A stretch of 43,449 nt of DNA from CAYMDP01 sp964389375 (GCA_964389375.1 CAYMDP010000024.1:1-43449), one strand, 5' to 3'. Numbered from the stretch's first letter, positions 25,658 to 33,692 are shown. The notes: generated by a model from the letters alone, not told the origin. Numbers and translations are program-made.

Positions 25658-26425
25658 TTACATTAACTTCATGACTACATTTTTAATAAGATCATCGATA
25701 AACGCTTCTGCCTGGAGTCTACCAATCGCGATTCGAGAAGGATGGGCTGCTGAATTTCTCTTATCCAGCTTTTCTTTCATTATCTTAAAAACATCACTGG
25801 TAATAATTCCTGCACTCTTTGAAATTTCAATTACTTGAGACTCCTTAAGTTCTTCAGAAAAATCCTCAAGGATCTGGATTAATTTTTGCTTTTTTTTATG
25901 ATGTGCCGGAAATCTCGATTGCCATGCCGAATTAAAAGATAACTGCCTATTCTCTGAACCCACAATAAACGAACATAAATGTGAGAATGCTAAATTCCAA
26001 GTCATCACAATCGCGCCCCGGGGAGATCCCGCCTTAAAACACTTTATGGCCTCTTCCAAGTAGATCTTCTCGTCTGGATCTTTGATCCGCCCAGGAAGCT
26101 CTTCAAGCAATTTAGTTACTTGAACAGTTATCGGGTTCTTACCATATTTGCTTGTAAAGCCCTGCCTAATTGTTGCTTCCAACCTGTAACCATCTCTAGT
26201 CTTTAAGACTTCTCTTGGCCTCTTGTTTACCAAGGACACAAGTAAGCCATGTACGTTGCCTGGGGGATTAAGGTTCATCGCCAAGTAGCTGCTACTCAGA
26301 TCCTTAGCACTAAAGTGAGCACTCCCCTCAAAAGTATGATAAAACCAACCAAATAGCTTGATCTTCTCCACATGTGGCCAAGTATTGAATCCCGGAATTG
26401 AATTTATCAGCTCGACTAACTTCAT
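25658..26425 (-). CDS. Winged-helix/HEPN domain protein, putative RNase effector
   Basis: The N-terminal 90 residues (WPHVEKIKLFGWFYHTF, FSAKDLSSSYLAMNLNPP, DGYRLEATIRQGF) look like a winged-helix domain. Residues about 118-255 look like an all-helical HEPN domain: YLEEAIKCFKAGSPRGAIVMTWN, and near the end LDKRNSAAHPS, which supplies the R-x4-H motif (Arg223, His228) characteristic of HEPN ribonucleases. Proteins of this design act in abortive-infection and toxin systems. The ATG is 3 bp after the preceding gene's end, and it is the last gene of a five-gene operon pointing at tRNA-Gln. Seen: the motif and domain pattern. Inferred: RNase activity and defence role. No close family name is claimed. 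Confidence 0.72.
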   Translation of the reverse strand: MKLVELINSIPGFNTWPHVEKIKLFGWFYHTFEGSAHFSAKDLSSSYLAMNLNPPGNVHGLLVSLVNKRPREVLKTRDGYRLEATIRQGFTSKYGKNPITVQVTKLLEELPGRIKDPDEKIYLEEAIKCFKAGSPRGAIVMTWNLAFSHLCSFIVGSENRQLSFNSAWQSRFPAHHKKKQKLIQILEDFSEELKESQVIEISKSAGIITSDVFKIMKEKLDKRNSAAHPSRIAIGRLQAEAFIDDLIKNVVMKLM

Positions 26426-26427
26426 CG

Positions 26428-27075
26428 TTATTCCTTAGTAAACATCTTTCTGACACTCTCGCTCCCGATGTGATTTATGACATACATCTTTTTGGAACTA
26501 CCCGTCCCCAAAAAACTCTTGTTCTTAAGACTACGAAGTGGCTGACCAACATCCTTTTGGACACTCCAGCTCATCAATCTGAAAACAGTATAGATGTGGT
26601 CCACAGATATTTCATCGATTCCACGATTCTCTTTCAGCCAGAGGGCTACAATCAGATAACGCTTATTAACGGATGACGGGCTCCCCAGCTTAACAAAGTA
26701 GTCCTGAAAACTTTGAGGTCCTTCCCCAATATCAAGATCAGCAATAACAGAAGGAGTTGAATAGTACCGCTTCTTAAGTGGCTTTGCTCCTACATTACCG
26801 TCAGAAGAATCGCATTCCTCCTGTACCACTATACCCTGCTCATCTGCCTGGGCTACGATACTTGAGTTATGGATTGTCGGTTGGGAAAACCGTTGCTGTG
26901 AAGACAATATCGCAGGGTTGTTGCTCGCCACGATAATCTGTGGGCCAATCTTATTGAGGGCTGTTTCAAGTGCTTTAAAACCTTCTTGGATAGTTTCGTC
27001 TGCGCCCTCAATCTGCAGAAGCATTACAGTCATCTTACTTTTGTTGGGGGATTTACCCTCTGAATTTCGCTTCAT
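26428..27075 (-). CDS. Operon protein with C-terminal winged-helix-like domain
   Basis: The first 110 residues of this 215-residue protein are low in recognisable features, with a possible amphipathic helix near 25-45 (ETIQEGFKALETALNKIG). From about 120 the sequence FQDYFVKLGSPSSVNKRYLIVALWLKENRGIDEISVDHIYTVFR suggests a helical or winged-helix fold with a short C-terminal wing (KMYVINHIGSESVRKMF). No catalytic motif is visible. An AAAGGAG site precedes the ATG. The gene sits 15 bp after the ATPase and 2 bp before the HEPN gene, so it most likely forms one functional unit with them, perhaps as adaptor or regulator. Its function is unknown. Confidence 0.7.
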   Translation of the reverse strand: MKRNSEGKSPNKSKMTVMLLQIEGADETIQEGFKALETALNKIGPQIIVASNNPAILSSQQRFSQPTIHNSSIVAQADEQGIVVQEECDSSDGNVGAKPLKKRYYSTPSVIADLDIGEGPQSFQDYFVKLGSPSSVNKRYLIVALWLKENRGIDEISVDHIYTVFRLMSWSVQKDVGQPLRSLKNKSFLGTGSSKKMYVINHIGSESVRKMFTKE

Positions 27076-27090
27076 ACAAAATTCTCCTTT

Positions 27091-28806
27091 CTATAAGTTA
27101 TTTTCAGAAAACTTCTTCAGTTCACCGAGAATCTCATCACTATTTTTGTTGGCATAGCTAAATGGTGAAAAAATTAAATCGGGATTACCCTTATATTCAG
27201 CCAGTAAACCCTTAAAATCTTCAATTGACTTATGCGCCGCTGCAACTTGGCCCGTCCGCGAATATATGACTACCAAACACAAAGCTCTATTTAGCTGATT
27301 AGCGGTAATCTTCTTTTGGTTAGGAAAAATTTCAGAAACGAAATTTAAAAGCCTTTCGTACTTTAATCTAGCTTGTACTGATTCTCCTTGGAAGTCTAAG
27401 CAGCGCGCCAAATTAAATAGACACACACATAACTCTTCATTTACTTCGGGTTTGCCTAGCTTTTCAAGATTAATAATCCTACGAGAATAGTAATCCGTGG
27501 CCCATTTAAATTTCTTTTTTTCGATCTCTCCAAGCGCGCAGTCATCAAGAACATTATAATCTTCCATAAACTCAAAGTACCTCTCGTACTCTTTTACCAT
27601 TGTAATATTTTTTGACGACAATGCCGCTCTAACTCTACTCATAGTCTCCACATTGAAGATCACACTAGCTTGCACTAGTGGCGACCTACCGACCGCACTC
27701 AGAGAGGCAGATATTTCCTCGTATTCTCGGTGATCCCACTCTTCTGGCACACGGTCGAAAGTACTATGCAACCAATTGACCATTTTCAGCAACAATTTGG
27801 TCAAAAGACGCTCAGGGTAGGAATTTTGTAGCTTATAAAGAGCATCATATTTTTGAAGACTCTCACTAGATTCGTTTGCCGCCATAATGAAATTCCTTTG
27901 GCATGCACGCTCGAGGAGATTGCCAAAAGAATTGGGAACAAGACTATCGATTCTTTTAGCCAGCTGTTTATATGAACTAAACAACGGGTCATTTTTTCTA
28001 ATGACCTCGTCAGTATGATCCTCTTTGGAACGACTCAATACAGGTAGATATTCCTCTAAGGACAGTGCCGGAAAGTGATAGATAAACAAATCGGGGTCTG
28101 ACTTGAAATTCTCAGCAAAACATTCTACTCGCTGATTCAATCTTTGATCAGATCCATGGGGCATTCCGACCGGCACATTTGAGGCGACGAGAATAAACTT
28201 TTTGTTTCCATCATCCAGGTCATTATAAATTGCAGCTGTTCCTTGGATATTTTGGTTATTTAACGAGGTGAGCATTACCACAATATCAGCAAGATATCTG
28301 GTACAAACACCACCAATTTCGGTGATCCCGGTTCGAGAGTCGATAAACACATAGTCCGGCTCATCAAACTCCCTCACTATTTGGTTCTTAAAATTTTCAA
28401 GGACCAGCTCCCCATTCATATGTTCAAAAATATGCGACCACTTAAGTGAATCAATTGCTTCTGTATATTTTTTTGAATGAATATTTCCCGCGGGGATTAA
28501 CCACAAATCCCCTCCATTTTTACTCGAAATATTTTTCGTCAGACTTAAAGATCGCCCGATTAGACTCGGAGATTTGTCGGAAAAATACTCGACTATGCCT
28601 TCACTTTTAGCGCCACAACTACCGTCAATCTTGTTACAATATAGATTTAAACCTGGAGCTTCAAAATCAAAATCTACAACGACCACCTTACTTCCCGATC
28701 GAGCCCTGACAATTGCAGAATTGATTAGGGCGGAGGTTCTACCAACCCCACCCTTAAACGAGTAAAATGTCACAAATTTGGTTTTATGTTTAACCTTGTT
28801 TTCCAT
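27091..28806 (-). CDS. ParA/MinD-like ATPase with KGGVGR P-loop and helical C-terminal half
   Basis: The N-terminus of this 571-residue protein is SIMIBI/ParA-like: TFYSFKGGVGRTSALIN (10-28), VVVVDFDFEAPGLNLY and DYVFIDSRTGITEIGG. ParA proteins have KGGxGKT; here the first (signature) Lys18 is kept but the invariant P-loop lysine is Arg23. The KGGVGR variant defines a known group of stand-alone ATPases; I recall it as annotated but functionally uncharacterised. Residues about 290-571 are helical and partly TPR-like (LCVCLFNLARCLDFQGESVQARLKYERLL). The gene starts directly after the stop of the HTH gene. Nearby winged-helix and HEPN genes suggest that the ATPase acts as a sensor or switch; this is inference. 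No partner DNA partition site or ParB is present, so plasmid partition is unlikely. Confidence 0.8.
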   Translation of the reverse strand: MENKVKHKTKFVTFYSFKGGVGRTSALINSAIVRARSGSKVVVVDFDFEAPGLNLYCNKIDGSCGAKSEGIVEYFSDKSPSLIGRSLSLTKNISSKNGGDLWLIPAGNIHSKKYTEAIDSLKWSHIFEHMNGELVLENFKNQIVREFDEPDYVFIDSRTGITEIGGVCTRYLADIVVMLTSLNNQNIQGTAAIYNDLDDGNKKFILVASNVPVGMPHGSDQRLNQRVECFAENFKSDPDLFIYHFPALSLEEYLPVLSRSKEDHTDEVIRKNDPLFSSYKQLAKRIDSLVPNSFGNLLERACQRNFIMAANESSESLQKYDALYKLQNSYPERLLTKLLLKMVNWLHSTFDRVPEEWDHREYEEISASLSAVGRSPLVQASVIFNVETMSRVRAALSSKNITMVKEYERYFEFMEDYNVLDDCALGEIEKKKFKWATDYYSRRIINLEKLGKPEVNEELCVCLFNLARCLDFQGESVQARLKYERLLNFVSEIFPNQKKITANQLNRALCLVVIYSRTGQVAAAHKSIEDFKGLLAEYKGNPDLIFSPFSYANKNSDEILGELKKFSENNL

Positions 28807-29394
28807 CTATGATGCCCGTCCCATTGATAAACCCCTAAATGGATTCCCGGTGGTATGGGTTTTCTGATCCATAGTAATATCGTTTAGTTTTTTCAAAATT
28901 TCCTCTGGTGTCTGGTCAACATTATTTTCTATCTTTATAAGACTCACATCCAAAGTGTGCCCCATTGCAGCCAGTACCTTTACAATCTGATCGACTGTCT
29001 TTCCATAATAATTGCTATCGAAAGTTCGATAAATTTGAGTGGGTGATGTATTGAGTCTCTGTGCAATTTCGGATTTAGAAAATTGCGATGTTTTTGAGAC
29101 TTTTTCCAGCAAGATTGTTGCCTTGTAAACGATTAGTTCTCTAAAGAATTCTGGATCACAAGAATATTCCCTAAATGCGTCTAGGTGGACCGCGCCAGGC
29201 GTACCGTCTTTCAACAAGTATTCAATACCCTGATCACCCAATTCGCGGTCAATGTGAAATTCTACGATTGGATTTTCGAGGGTTGGCCTTGGACGAAGCT
29301 TTGCGCTGGGGAGGGTAAACTCTATCTCTCTAGTTTTTTTTACGCATGATATTTTGAGTAGATCAGAATGTAACTCAACTTTTTTAATTCTCAT
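28807..29394 (-). CDS. DUF2442-like/HTH regulator, putative antitoxin-type protein
   Basis: The N-terminal 90 residues of this 195-residue protein are beta-rich (MRIKKVELHSDLLKISC, GTPGAVHLDAFREYSCDPEFFRELIVYK) in the manner of DUF2442 proteins. A helix-turn-helix follows at about 105-150 (FSKSEIAQRLNTSPTQIYRTF), resembling XRE/HigA antitoxins, ending in AAMGHTLDVSLIKI. The gene overlaps the DUF4160 gene by 4 bp (ATGA) and abuts the ATPase gene. DUF4160-DUF2442/HTH pairs look like toxin-antitoxin modules in many genomes. Palindromes upstream of the operon at 29636-29694 are plausible operators for its HTH. It likely represses the whole operon. Confidence 0.72.
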   Translation of the reverse strand: MRIKKVELHSDLLKISCVKKTREIEFTLPSAKLRPRPTLENPIVEFHIDRELGDQGIEYLLKDGTPGAVHLDAFREYSCDPEFFRELIVYKATILLEKVSKTSQFSKSEIAQRLNTSPTQIYRTFDSNYYGKTVDQIVKVLAAMGHTLDVSLIKIENNVDQTPEEILKKLNDITMDQKTHTTGNPFRGLSMGRAS

Positions 29395-29585
29395 AACCTG
29401 CCCTCGCTTACTAACTCGTTAATTATATCTCTAAGCCTTTTACTTACTCTGCCTTTCATTACAGAATTATTTTGAAGATCCCACTTCGCCACCAGCTTTC
29501 CGTCTTTGTAAATGTGGACATGCCTTGGCTCATGATCTCCAATCCAATCGATAAAAATATAGTTCCCCCTCCTGATTTTCCCCAT
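29391..29585 (-). CDS. DUF4160 domain protein
   Basis: The 64 residues carry the DUF4160 pattern: YIFIDWIGDHEPRHVHIYKDGKLVAKWDL (split here by the conserved H-x-P-x-H-x-H) and a C-terminal helix with RLRDIINELV. The family is small, of unknown activity, and often paired with DUF2442 proteins in toxin-antitoxin-like loci. It is the first gene of the five-gene island operon. No good ribosome site precedes the ATG at 29585; transcription may start very close to it. Confidence 0.78.
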   Translation of the reverse strand: MGKIRRGNYIFIDWIGDHEPRHVHIYKDGKLVAKWDLQNNSVMKGRVSKRLRDIINELVSEGRL

Positions 29586-29635
29586 GCACTATAGTTGTTC
29601 TTTATGCGAGAGTTCCCAATTCATAGGATATAGAT

Positions 29636-29694
29636 TATCATAAATGATACTATTAGCGCAAATAAATTATATAAATATACCATATATGATATAT
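29636..29694. promoter_or_regulatory. Putative operator palindromes upstream of the island operon
   Basis: TATCAT-AA-ATGATA (29636-29649) is a perfect inverted repeat. A second 20-bp palindrome centred on CATATATG (29675-29694) matches at 18 of 20 positions and also contains ATGATA. The block is very AT-rich and overlaps a weak candidate promoter on the minus strand (TTGCGC ... TAATCT, 18-bp spacer). Shared half-sites next to an HTH gene point to autoregulation. The remaining gene-free interval 29586-30012 contains only one dispersed repeat copy (29803-29878). Confidence 0.5.
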
Positions 29695-29802
29695 TTCTAT
29701 ATTGCCGATGTATTTCAAATACTTAGGCATTATCTCGGTCATTTAGAGCCGTCGGTAAGTGAGTGTGAAGCCGATTTTTTTTATCAGTTAGTAGCTTGAG
29801 CT

Positions 29803-29878
29803 TAGGTGTCCGTCATACCTTTGCGTAACGGCGCAAGGACCACTAGCATCTCGTTTCGCAAAAATCGACGGACACCCA
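29803..29878. repeat. Dispersed palindromic repeat, copy 1
   Basis: Arms TAGGTGTCCGTC...TTTGCGTAACG and CGTTTCGCAAAAATCGACGGACACCCA are imperfect inverted repeats around a 22-nt centre. It is the first copy met from the left and separates the island operon from the GNAT gene. Confidence 0.75.
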
Positions 29879-30012
29879 AATCGAATTCAACTCTCTAAAG
29901 ATGCAAAATCGAACACAAAATCAGATCATCTAATCTCTATGGGTTAAGTTTGGTCGGATGCTCCGCAAGAGCTAGATGCGCTCGCCAATTCTAATCGCAG
30001 AAAAGAGTCGCA

Positions 30013-30495
30013 TTACTGAATAGTAATCAGTCTTTTAAAGTGTAACGAACGGGTGCCCGAAATTCGCTCTTGAGTCATTTTACCCCTAGTAGAAAAAAAT
30101 TTTTCCGCCACTTTGACAGAGGCAAGATTCGTTTTATCAACAATAGCCTCGATGTAAAAAGTCTTCATATTTGCGAGGCCTAACTTTTCTTTTAGGTCGT
30201 TAAGCCCCCTGTTAATTGCCTCTAGAGCTAGTCCCCGACCCCTGAGGGACTCATTTACGGCATAGCCCAAGTTGTAACAGGGAATGCCATCGAGATCATC
30301 TGCGAGACCGAATATCGCCACAACTTGAACAATTCCATCAACAATCTTGGCATAGCTAAATCTTTTTCTACCGATACTGGGTTCATCATACATCATTAAA
30401 TACCCTAAATCCAATTGGCTTGGATCAACGGGATTTTCATTCAATGCAGCTTGAAATTTACGAAGTGCAACTAGTGGATTAGCCATTTCAGACAT
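30013..30495 (-). CDS. GNAT family N-acetyltransferase
   Basis: GNAT enzymes transfer an acyl group from acyl-CoA to an amine. In these 160 residues the core is YNLGYAVNESLRGRGLALEAINRGL (about 75-100), where RGRGLA is the motif A pyrophosphate-binding loop. YIEAIVDKTNLASVKVAEKFF near 120-140 is the motif B helix region. The N-terminal YLMMYDEPSIGRKRFSYAKIV fits the alpha1-beta2 part. The substrate cannot be predicted. ATG at 30495 and 30486 are both possible starts. It appears monocistronic. Confidence 0.8.
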   Translation of the reverse strand: MSEMANPLVALRKFQAALNENPVDPSQLDLGYLMMYDEPSIGRKRFSYAKIVDGIVQVVAIFGLADDLDGIPCYNLGYAVNESLRGRGLALEAINRGLNDLKEKLGLANMKTFYIEAIVDKTNLASVKVAEKFFSTRGKMTQERISGTRSLHFKRLITIQ

Positions 30496-30585
30496 AATGA
30501 TACTCTTTCTAGAAGTGTTCGGACATTAGGCAATCTGGAATCGCCTCAATAGAAGTCAAGTTTTGAGGACGTTGGATTTAACATT

Positions 30586-31260
30586 TCAACAATTCTCATC
30601 AGTATATCGAATATGAGCGCCGCCTAGACTATATTGAGGTTTTTGGATACGCCTCATTATTTCCTCAAGGTCATGGCCCCACAAATGAGAAATGTAGTGG
30701 ATATGATCCCCCCTAACCCAATGCGAAGGTTTTCGTAATTGTTCTCCAAAAGCTTCCTGGAAAGTAAAGTAAAACAAATGCCACTCTTTGCCATTGGCAA
30801 AAAGATGCACATTTACGTTCTTCCGCTTGTTATAGCGCTGATCGATTTTCCGAACGAAACGCTCTGCAGCTTTTGATTTGAACTTGCCAATCCCATTGCT
30901 CCGGAGAGCCTCCTCTTCTTCCGGCGTCGGTTTATGTTCCTCGGAAGCATATTCGCGATGGAGGCGATAATGCGAATACCCGCATAATTCTGCATTAATG
31001 ACGAGATCCGCCAGATCCCGACCCCGCAGATTAAGGTGTTTGCAGAAACGTTTAACCTCTTTTTTTCGTCCAAGTGCAAATAAGTTCTTAAAAACTGCAG
31101 GAACACCACGTGCTCGGATCTTGCGCAGGAAGTTTTCAGACATATCTGTTTCAAAATCGGCGAATTCTCTGATCGGAAACTCGGGGTTAAACATTCGGCG
31201 CTTCGAGAGGTCAATCTGCTCTCGAAACAAGGAGTCGATACGGTCGGAAAACTTATGCAT
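30586..31260 (-). CDS. Uncharacterised basic protein, 224 aa
   Basis: I do not recognise the family. The protein is rich in Arg, Lys and His, has no signal peptide or membrane helix, and reads as helical in the first 110 residues (LRKIRARGVPAVFKNLFALGRKKEVKRFCKHLNLRGRDLADLVINAE). A C-terminal aromatic and His-rich part follows (VNVHLFANGKEWHLFYFTFQEAF, GDHIHYISHLWGHDLEEIMRRI). Repeated histidines there could bind metal, but no standard motif is seen. Codon structure and absence of frame breaks over 675 bp support a real gene. It lies just downstream of a dispersed repeat copy. Confidence 0.55.
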   Translation of the reverse strand: MHKFSDRIDSLFREQIDLSKRRMFNPEFPIREFADFETDMSENFLRKIRARGVPAVFKNLFALGRKKEVKRFCKHLNLRGRDLADLVINAELCGYSHYRLHREYASEEHKPTPEEEEALRSNGIGKFKSKAAERFVRKIDQRYNKRKNVNVHLFANGKEWHLFYFTFQEAFGEQLRKPSHWVRGDHIHYISHLWGHDLEEIMRRIQKPQYSLGGAHIRYTDENC

Positions 31261-31310
31261 ACCGACAAATTACCAAGCAAAAGCCATCTGGGGAAAGTAG
31301 AAAAGGCAAA

Positions 31311-31385
31311 GAGCCCGTCCTATTTTTGCGCAACAGGATGTCAGCCACCCTTGGATCCTTACGCAAAAAAAAGACAGGCGCACAA
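31311..31385. repeat. Dispersed palindromic repeat, copy 2 (degenerate)
   Basis: GCCCGTCCTATTTTTGCGCAAC and TTACGCAAAAAAAAGACAGGCGCAC form a degraded pair of arms around AGGATGTCAGCC. It lies between the stop of the transglutaminase-like gene and the next minus-strand gene. Confidence 0.65.
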
Positions 31386-31400
31386 ATCACCTCTCGCACT

Positions 31401-32162
31401 CTAAGAATTTTTCGCGAACTCCCCAAACCCAACAAGACACTCAACAACATAAGCCACCCGCATACCACTCCGCCGAGAAATCCTCTCGGCCCACCCCTCC
31501 AGCGACTCACAGCCAGGCTCAATCTCAACCCCACTCATCCGACTAAAAGCCGAACTCCCCTTCTCAAACTCCCAATGAACCACTTCATCTTGTTCTTTCA
31601 ATCTCATCTCAACAAGAGGCGGACTTAAATTTCTTTGTGAAAACTCCCCCGCCTCTTTTAAGCTAAGCAAAGATACCGGCGCTAAGTCGTAGGACTGCTC
31701 ACTAAACTTCCCATTTAAGCGATGATACTTAAATAAAATCTTAGTTTGAGTCCGAACAAAATCTATACGGGCACCCGCAAAAAATCCCCCCTGTGGCGAA
31801 GACAAAGTCTGATCAATGCAAAGAGGCTGAATCCAAAGGTCCCCTAAGTCACAAAGATACCTGCGACCCATAGGATCAAGCGCAATGACCCCAACGTGGG
31901 CTTCTGTTGTTCCAAGGTGTTCGCCCACGGCATAAGCAGGAATTCCTGCCTTTTCAAATTCATGGATAAGCCAAAGCGATAGATCGAAACAGTTTCCAGA
32001 GGCTCCCGTTTTTTCTCGATGCCTAATCATGGCATCAAGAGATCGCTGCCCGGTCTGTGCTTGATTCTTAAGAAACCAGGCCTTCGTAAGGGTTTCCATA
32101 GGAAAGGAATCAAATTTTTTCCAAACCTTAAGAATATTATTGGGGGTCATAATGGCGTCCAT
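31401..32162 (-). CDS. Transglutaminase/arylamine N-acetyltransferase-fold protein
   Basis: A Cys-His-Asp arrangement typical of the papain-like transglutaminase/NAT superfamily is visible in these 253 residues: GASGNCFDLSLWLIHEF (Cys58), TEAHVGVIALD (His89) and RYLCDLGDLW (Asp105 or Asp108). The flanking pattern, with a GxCF box, an HVxxI strand and a YxxDxG segment, resembles arylamine N-acetyltransferases, but the chain is shorter at its N-terminus. No signal peptide is seen. The substrate is unknown. Two ATGs (32162, 32150) are possible and neither has a clear ribosome site. Confidence 0.6.
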   Translation of the reverse strand: MDAIMTPNNILKVWKKFDSFPMETLTKAWFLKNQAQTGQRSLDAMIRHREKTGASGNCFDLSLWLIHEFEKAGIPAYAVGEHLGTTEAHVGVIALDPMGRRYLCDLGDLWIQPLCIDQTLSSPQGGFFAGARIDFVRTQTKILFKYHRLNGKFSEQSYDLAPVSLLSLKEAGEFSQRNLSPPLVEMRLKEQDEVVHWEFEKGSSAFSRMSGVEIEPGCESLEGWAERISRRSGMRVAYVVECLVGFGEFAKNS

Positions 32163-32387
32163 AGAGATTGGTATAACAGTGAATAGGTTTTGGCTGAAGC
32201 CCAGAAATAAAGCTTTCAGTTAAGCAGAAGCAGAATTTCTTTGTTCCACACTTCCGCGGGGATTTAATTTTGTTTATATTGTAAAATCAGCCCCACCGCC
32301 TTTTAGCCTTGTCCAAAGCCTTCAAGCCCGCTAATTCAGGGTCCATCCATTGCATTGATCTGAATCAACTTATCCAAGGATGACGTT

Positions 32388-33461
32388 ATGCGAGTTTGGG
32401 CCATTTTCTTAGCTTATTCAGTGACGTTTTTAGGCGCAACGCCTGCTTTTTCTGCAGACAACCGCATCGAAAAGATCTCTCGTCAGCTGAATACGATATT
32501 TCAATGCCCTAACCGAGTTTGGCCAGGGCTAAAGCAGGACTCTTTTAGAGTTTTGTTTACCCAAGCCTCTACAAGCGAGTCTTGGCTTTGGATTTCCAGC
32601 ACAGGCAAGACAGAAGTTATAAGCGCGACAGAGTTTCCCATTTCATCTGGATTGCCAAAGTATTCTTTCAGTCAATTTCGAAATGAAAAAACTGTGATCT
32701 TAAATTTAGATGAGGTTTCACAGAAGTCTCGAATGCCTTCGCTAAACGTTGATGGCGCTGTTAGTTTGGCCTTCCATGAAGGCTTCCACTACTTGTTTCA
32801 GATGAAAGAGCCATGGGTAGCTCGGTTTATTTCTGCTGATCGAAAGAATGACCTAGATCGCGTCTTGGCCGTTTATTCACGTAGAATGCTTATCCAGGCC
32901 TTGAAAGCTGAATTTGTTGCCGGGCAAAGCTTTGGTCGCTCTGCTTTTTGGTTTCAAAAATGGGAAGCCCTAGGCGAGGCCCCCGAAACAAAGTTTAGTG
33001 ATATTCTAGAAGGCACCGCGAACTACGCAGAGATCATTGCTTCTATTGTTGCTGATAGAGGCTGTAAAGTATCTGAAGAAGAAATTCTTCAGATTGCAAC
33101 AGCAGACCTAGATTCCCTTATTGGCTTACAAATGGATGTTGGGGTCATGAAGGAATTGTTCCGCGAGTATGTTGAAACAGGATACCAGATTGAAGGTTAT
33201 GAAATCGGTCTACTTTCTCTTCTCGCAATGAGAGCGCGTGGCGTTCTAATTGGTTCAGACGAATATAAAATGGGGCGGGATTATATTGCGGAGATTCAGT
33301 CTGCCACAACAAACACTGAAAAAATGAAGGTTATGACGGATTTGCAACAGGCCGTCGCCCAGGTACAGACACCGGCGGAAATCCTTCTTCGTTCAGAAGC
33401 TCCCATTGCGGACAAGGATGACCCAAGCCTTCTTGAGTTTATTCGGAAGAGTGCTGAATAG
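32388..33461 (+). CDS. Secreted HExxH-type putative metallopeptidase
   Basis: A signal peptide (residues 1-22, ending FSA) precedes a 335-residue mature protein. The motif LAFHEGFHYLFQ (His130, Glu131, His134) fits a zinc HExxH site. A plausible third ligand lies in ILEGTANYAEIIAS near 205-220, reminiscent of gluzincin-like helices. No known peptidase family is recognised, so activity is inferred from the motif alone. A dispersed palindromic repeat begins 4 bp after the stop and may end transcription. Two cysteines, near 40 and 228, could pair in the periplasm. Confidence 0.65.
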   Translation: MRVWAIFLAYSVTFLGATPAFSADNRIEKISRQLNTIFQCPNRVWPGLKQDSFRVLFTQASTSESWLWISSTGKTEVISATEFPISSGLPKYSFSQFRNEKTVILNLDEVSQKSRMPSLNVDGAVSLAFHEGFHYLFQMKEPWVARFISADRKNDLDRVLAVYSRRMLIQALKAEFVAGQSFGRSAFWFQKWEALGEAPETKFSDILEGTANYAEIIASIVADRGCKVSEEEILQIATADLDSLIGLQMDVGVMKELFREYVETGYQIEGYEIGLLSLLAMRARGVLIGSDEYKMGRDYIAEIQSATTNTEKMKVMTDLQQAVAQVQTPAEILLRSEAPIADKDDPSLLEFIRKSAE

Positions 33462-33464
33462 GTG

Positions 33465-33545
33465 TTTAGGTGCCCGTCGTATTTTTGCGTAACGAGGTGT
33501 CATTAGTTTGTGCGCTGTTACGCAAAAATACGACGGGCACCCAAA
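33465..33545. repeat. Dispersed palindromic repeat, copy 3 (best preserved)
   Basis: The left arm TTTAGGTGCCCGTCGTATTT and right-arm AATACGACGGGCACCCAAA are near-perfect reverse complements, extending inward through TTGCGTAAC/GTTACGCAA. The centre is GAGGTGTCATTAGTTTGTGC. Its orientation is opposite to copy 4, which has the exact reverse complement of this centre. Confidence 0.9.
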
Positions 33546-33692
33546 CAAGGAGCGATATTATTCCACTTCTCGGTCCTTGCGAATGGCAGAAAGATGGCGG
33601 ATCATAAGTAGATGGGGATCTTTTATACGACCAAATGGGTCGCAGAACGGATCGAAGTCTCTAAGTCTAGCGGGGAAAAAAGGGGAATAATA

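Noticed and set aside
25621..25660. Second tRNA remnant suggested by GTTCAAATCCCAC
   Set aside because: Only a T-loop-like string is present; no matching acceptor, D-arm or anticodon arm could be folded.
25292..25674. Open frames on both strands in the tRNA-Gln downstream block
   Set aside because: They run through palindromes, the att-like repeat and an 8-bp microsatellite, and the translations are low-complexity.
27091..28806. Plasmid partition (ParA) locus
   Set aside because: No ParB, no iteron or parS array, a KGGVGR P-loop and a large helical fusion; gene context fits a conflict module better.
25290..31260. Prophage
   Set aside because: No integrase, terminase, capsid, tail or lysis gene is visible; only island-type accessory genes are present.
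31253..31628. Open frames on both strands overlapping the end of the transglutaminase-like gene
   Set aside because: They overlap a supported gene and a degenerate palindromic repeat, and show no protein-like pattern.
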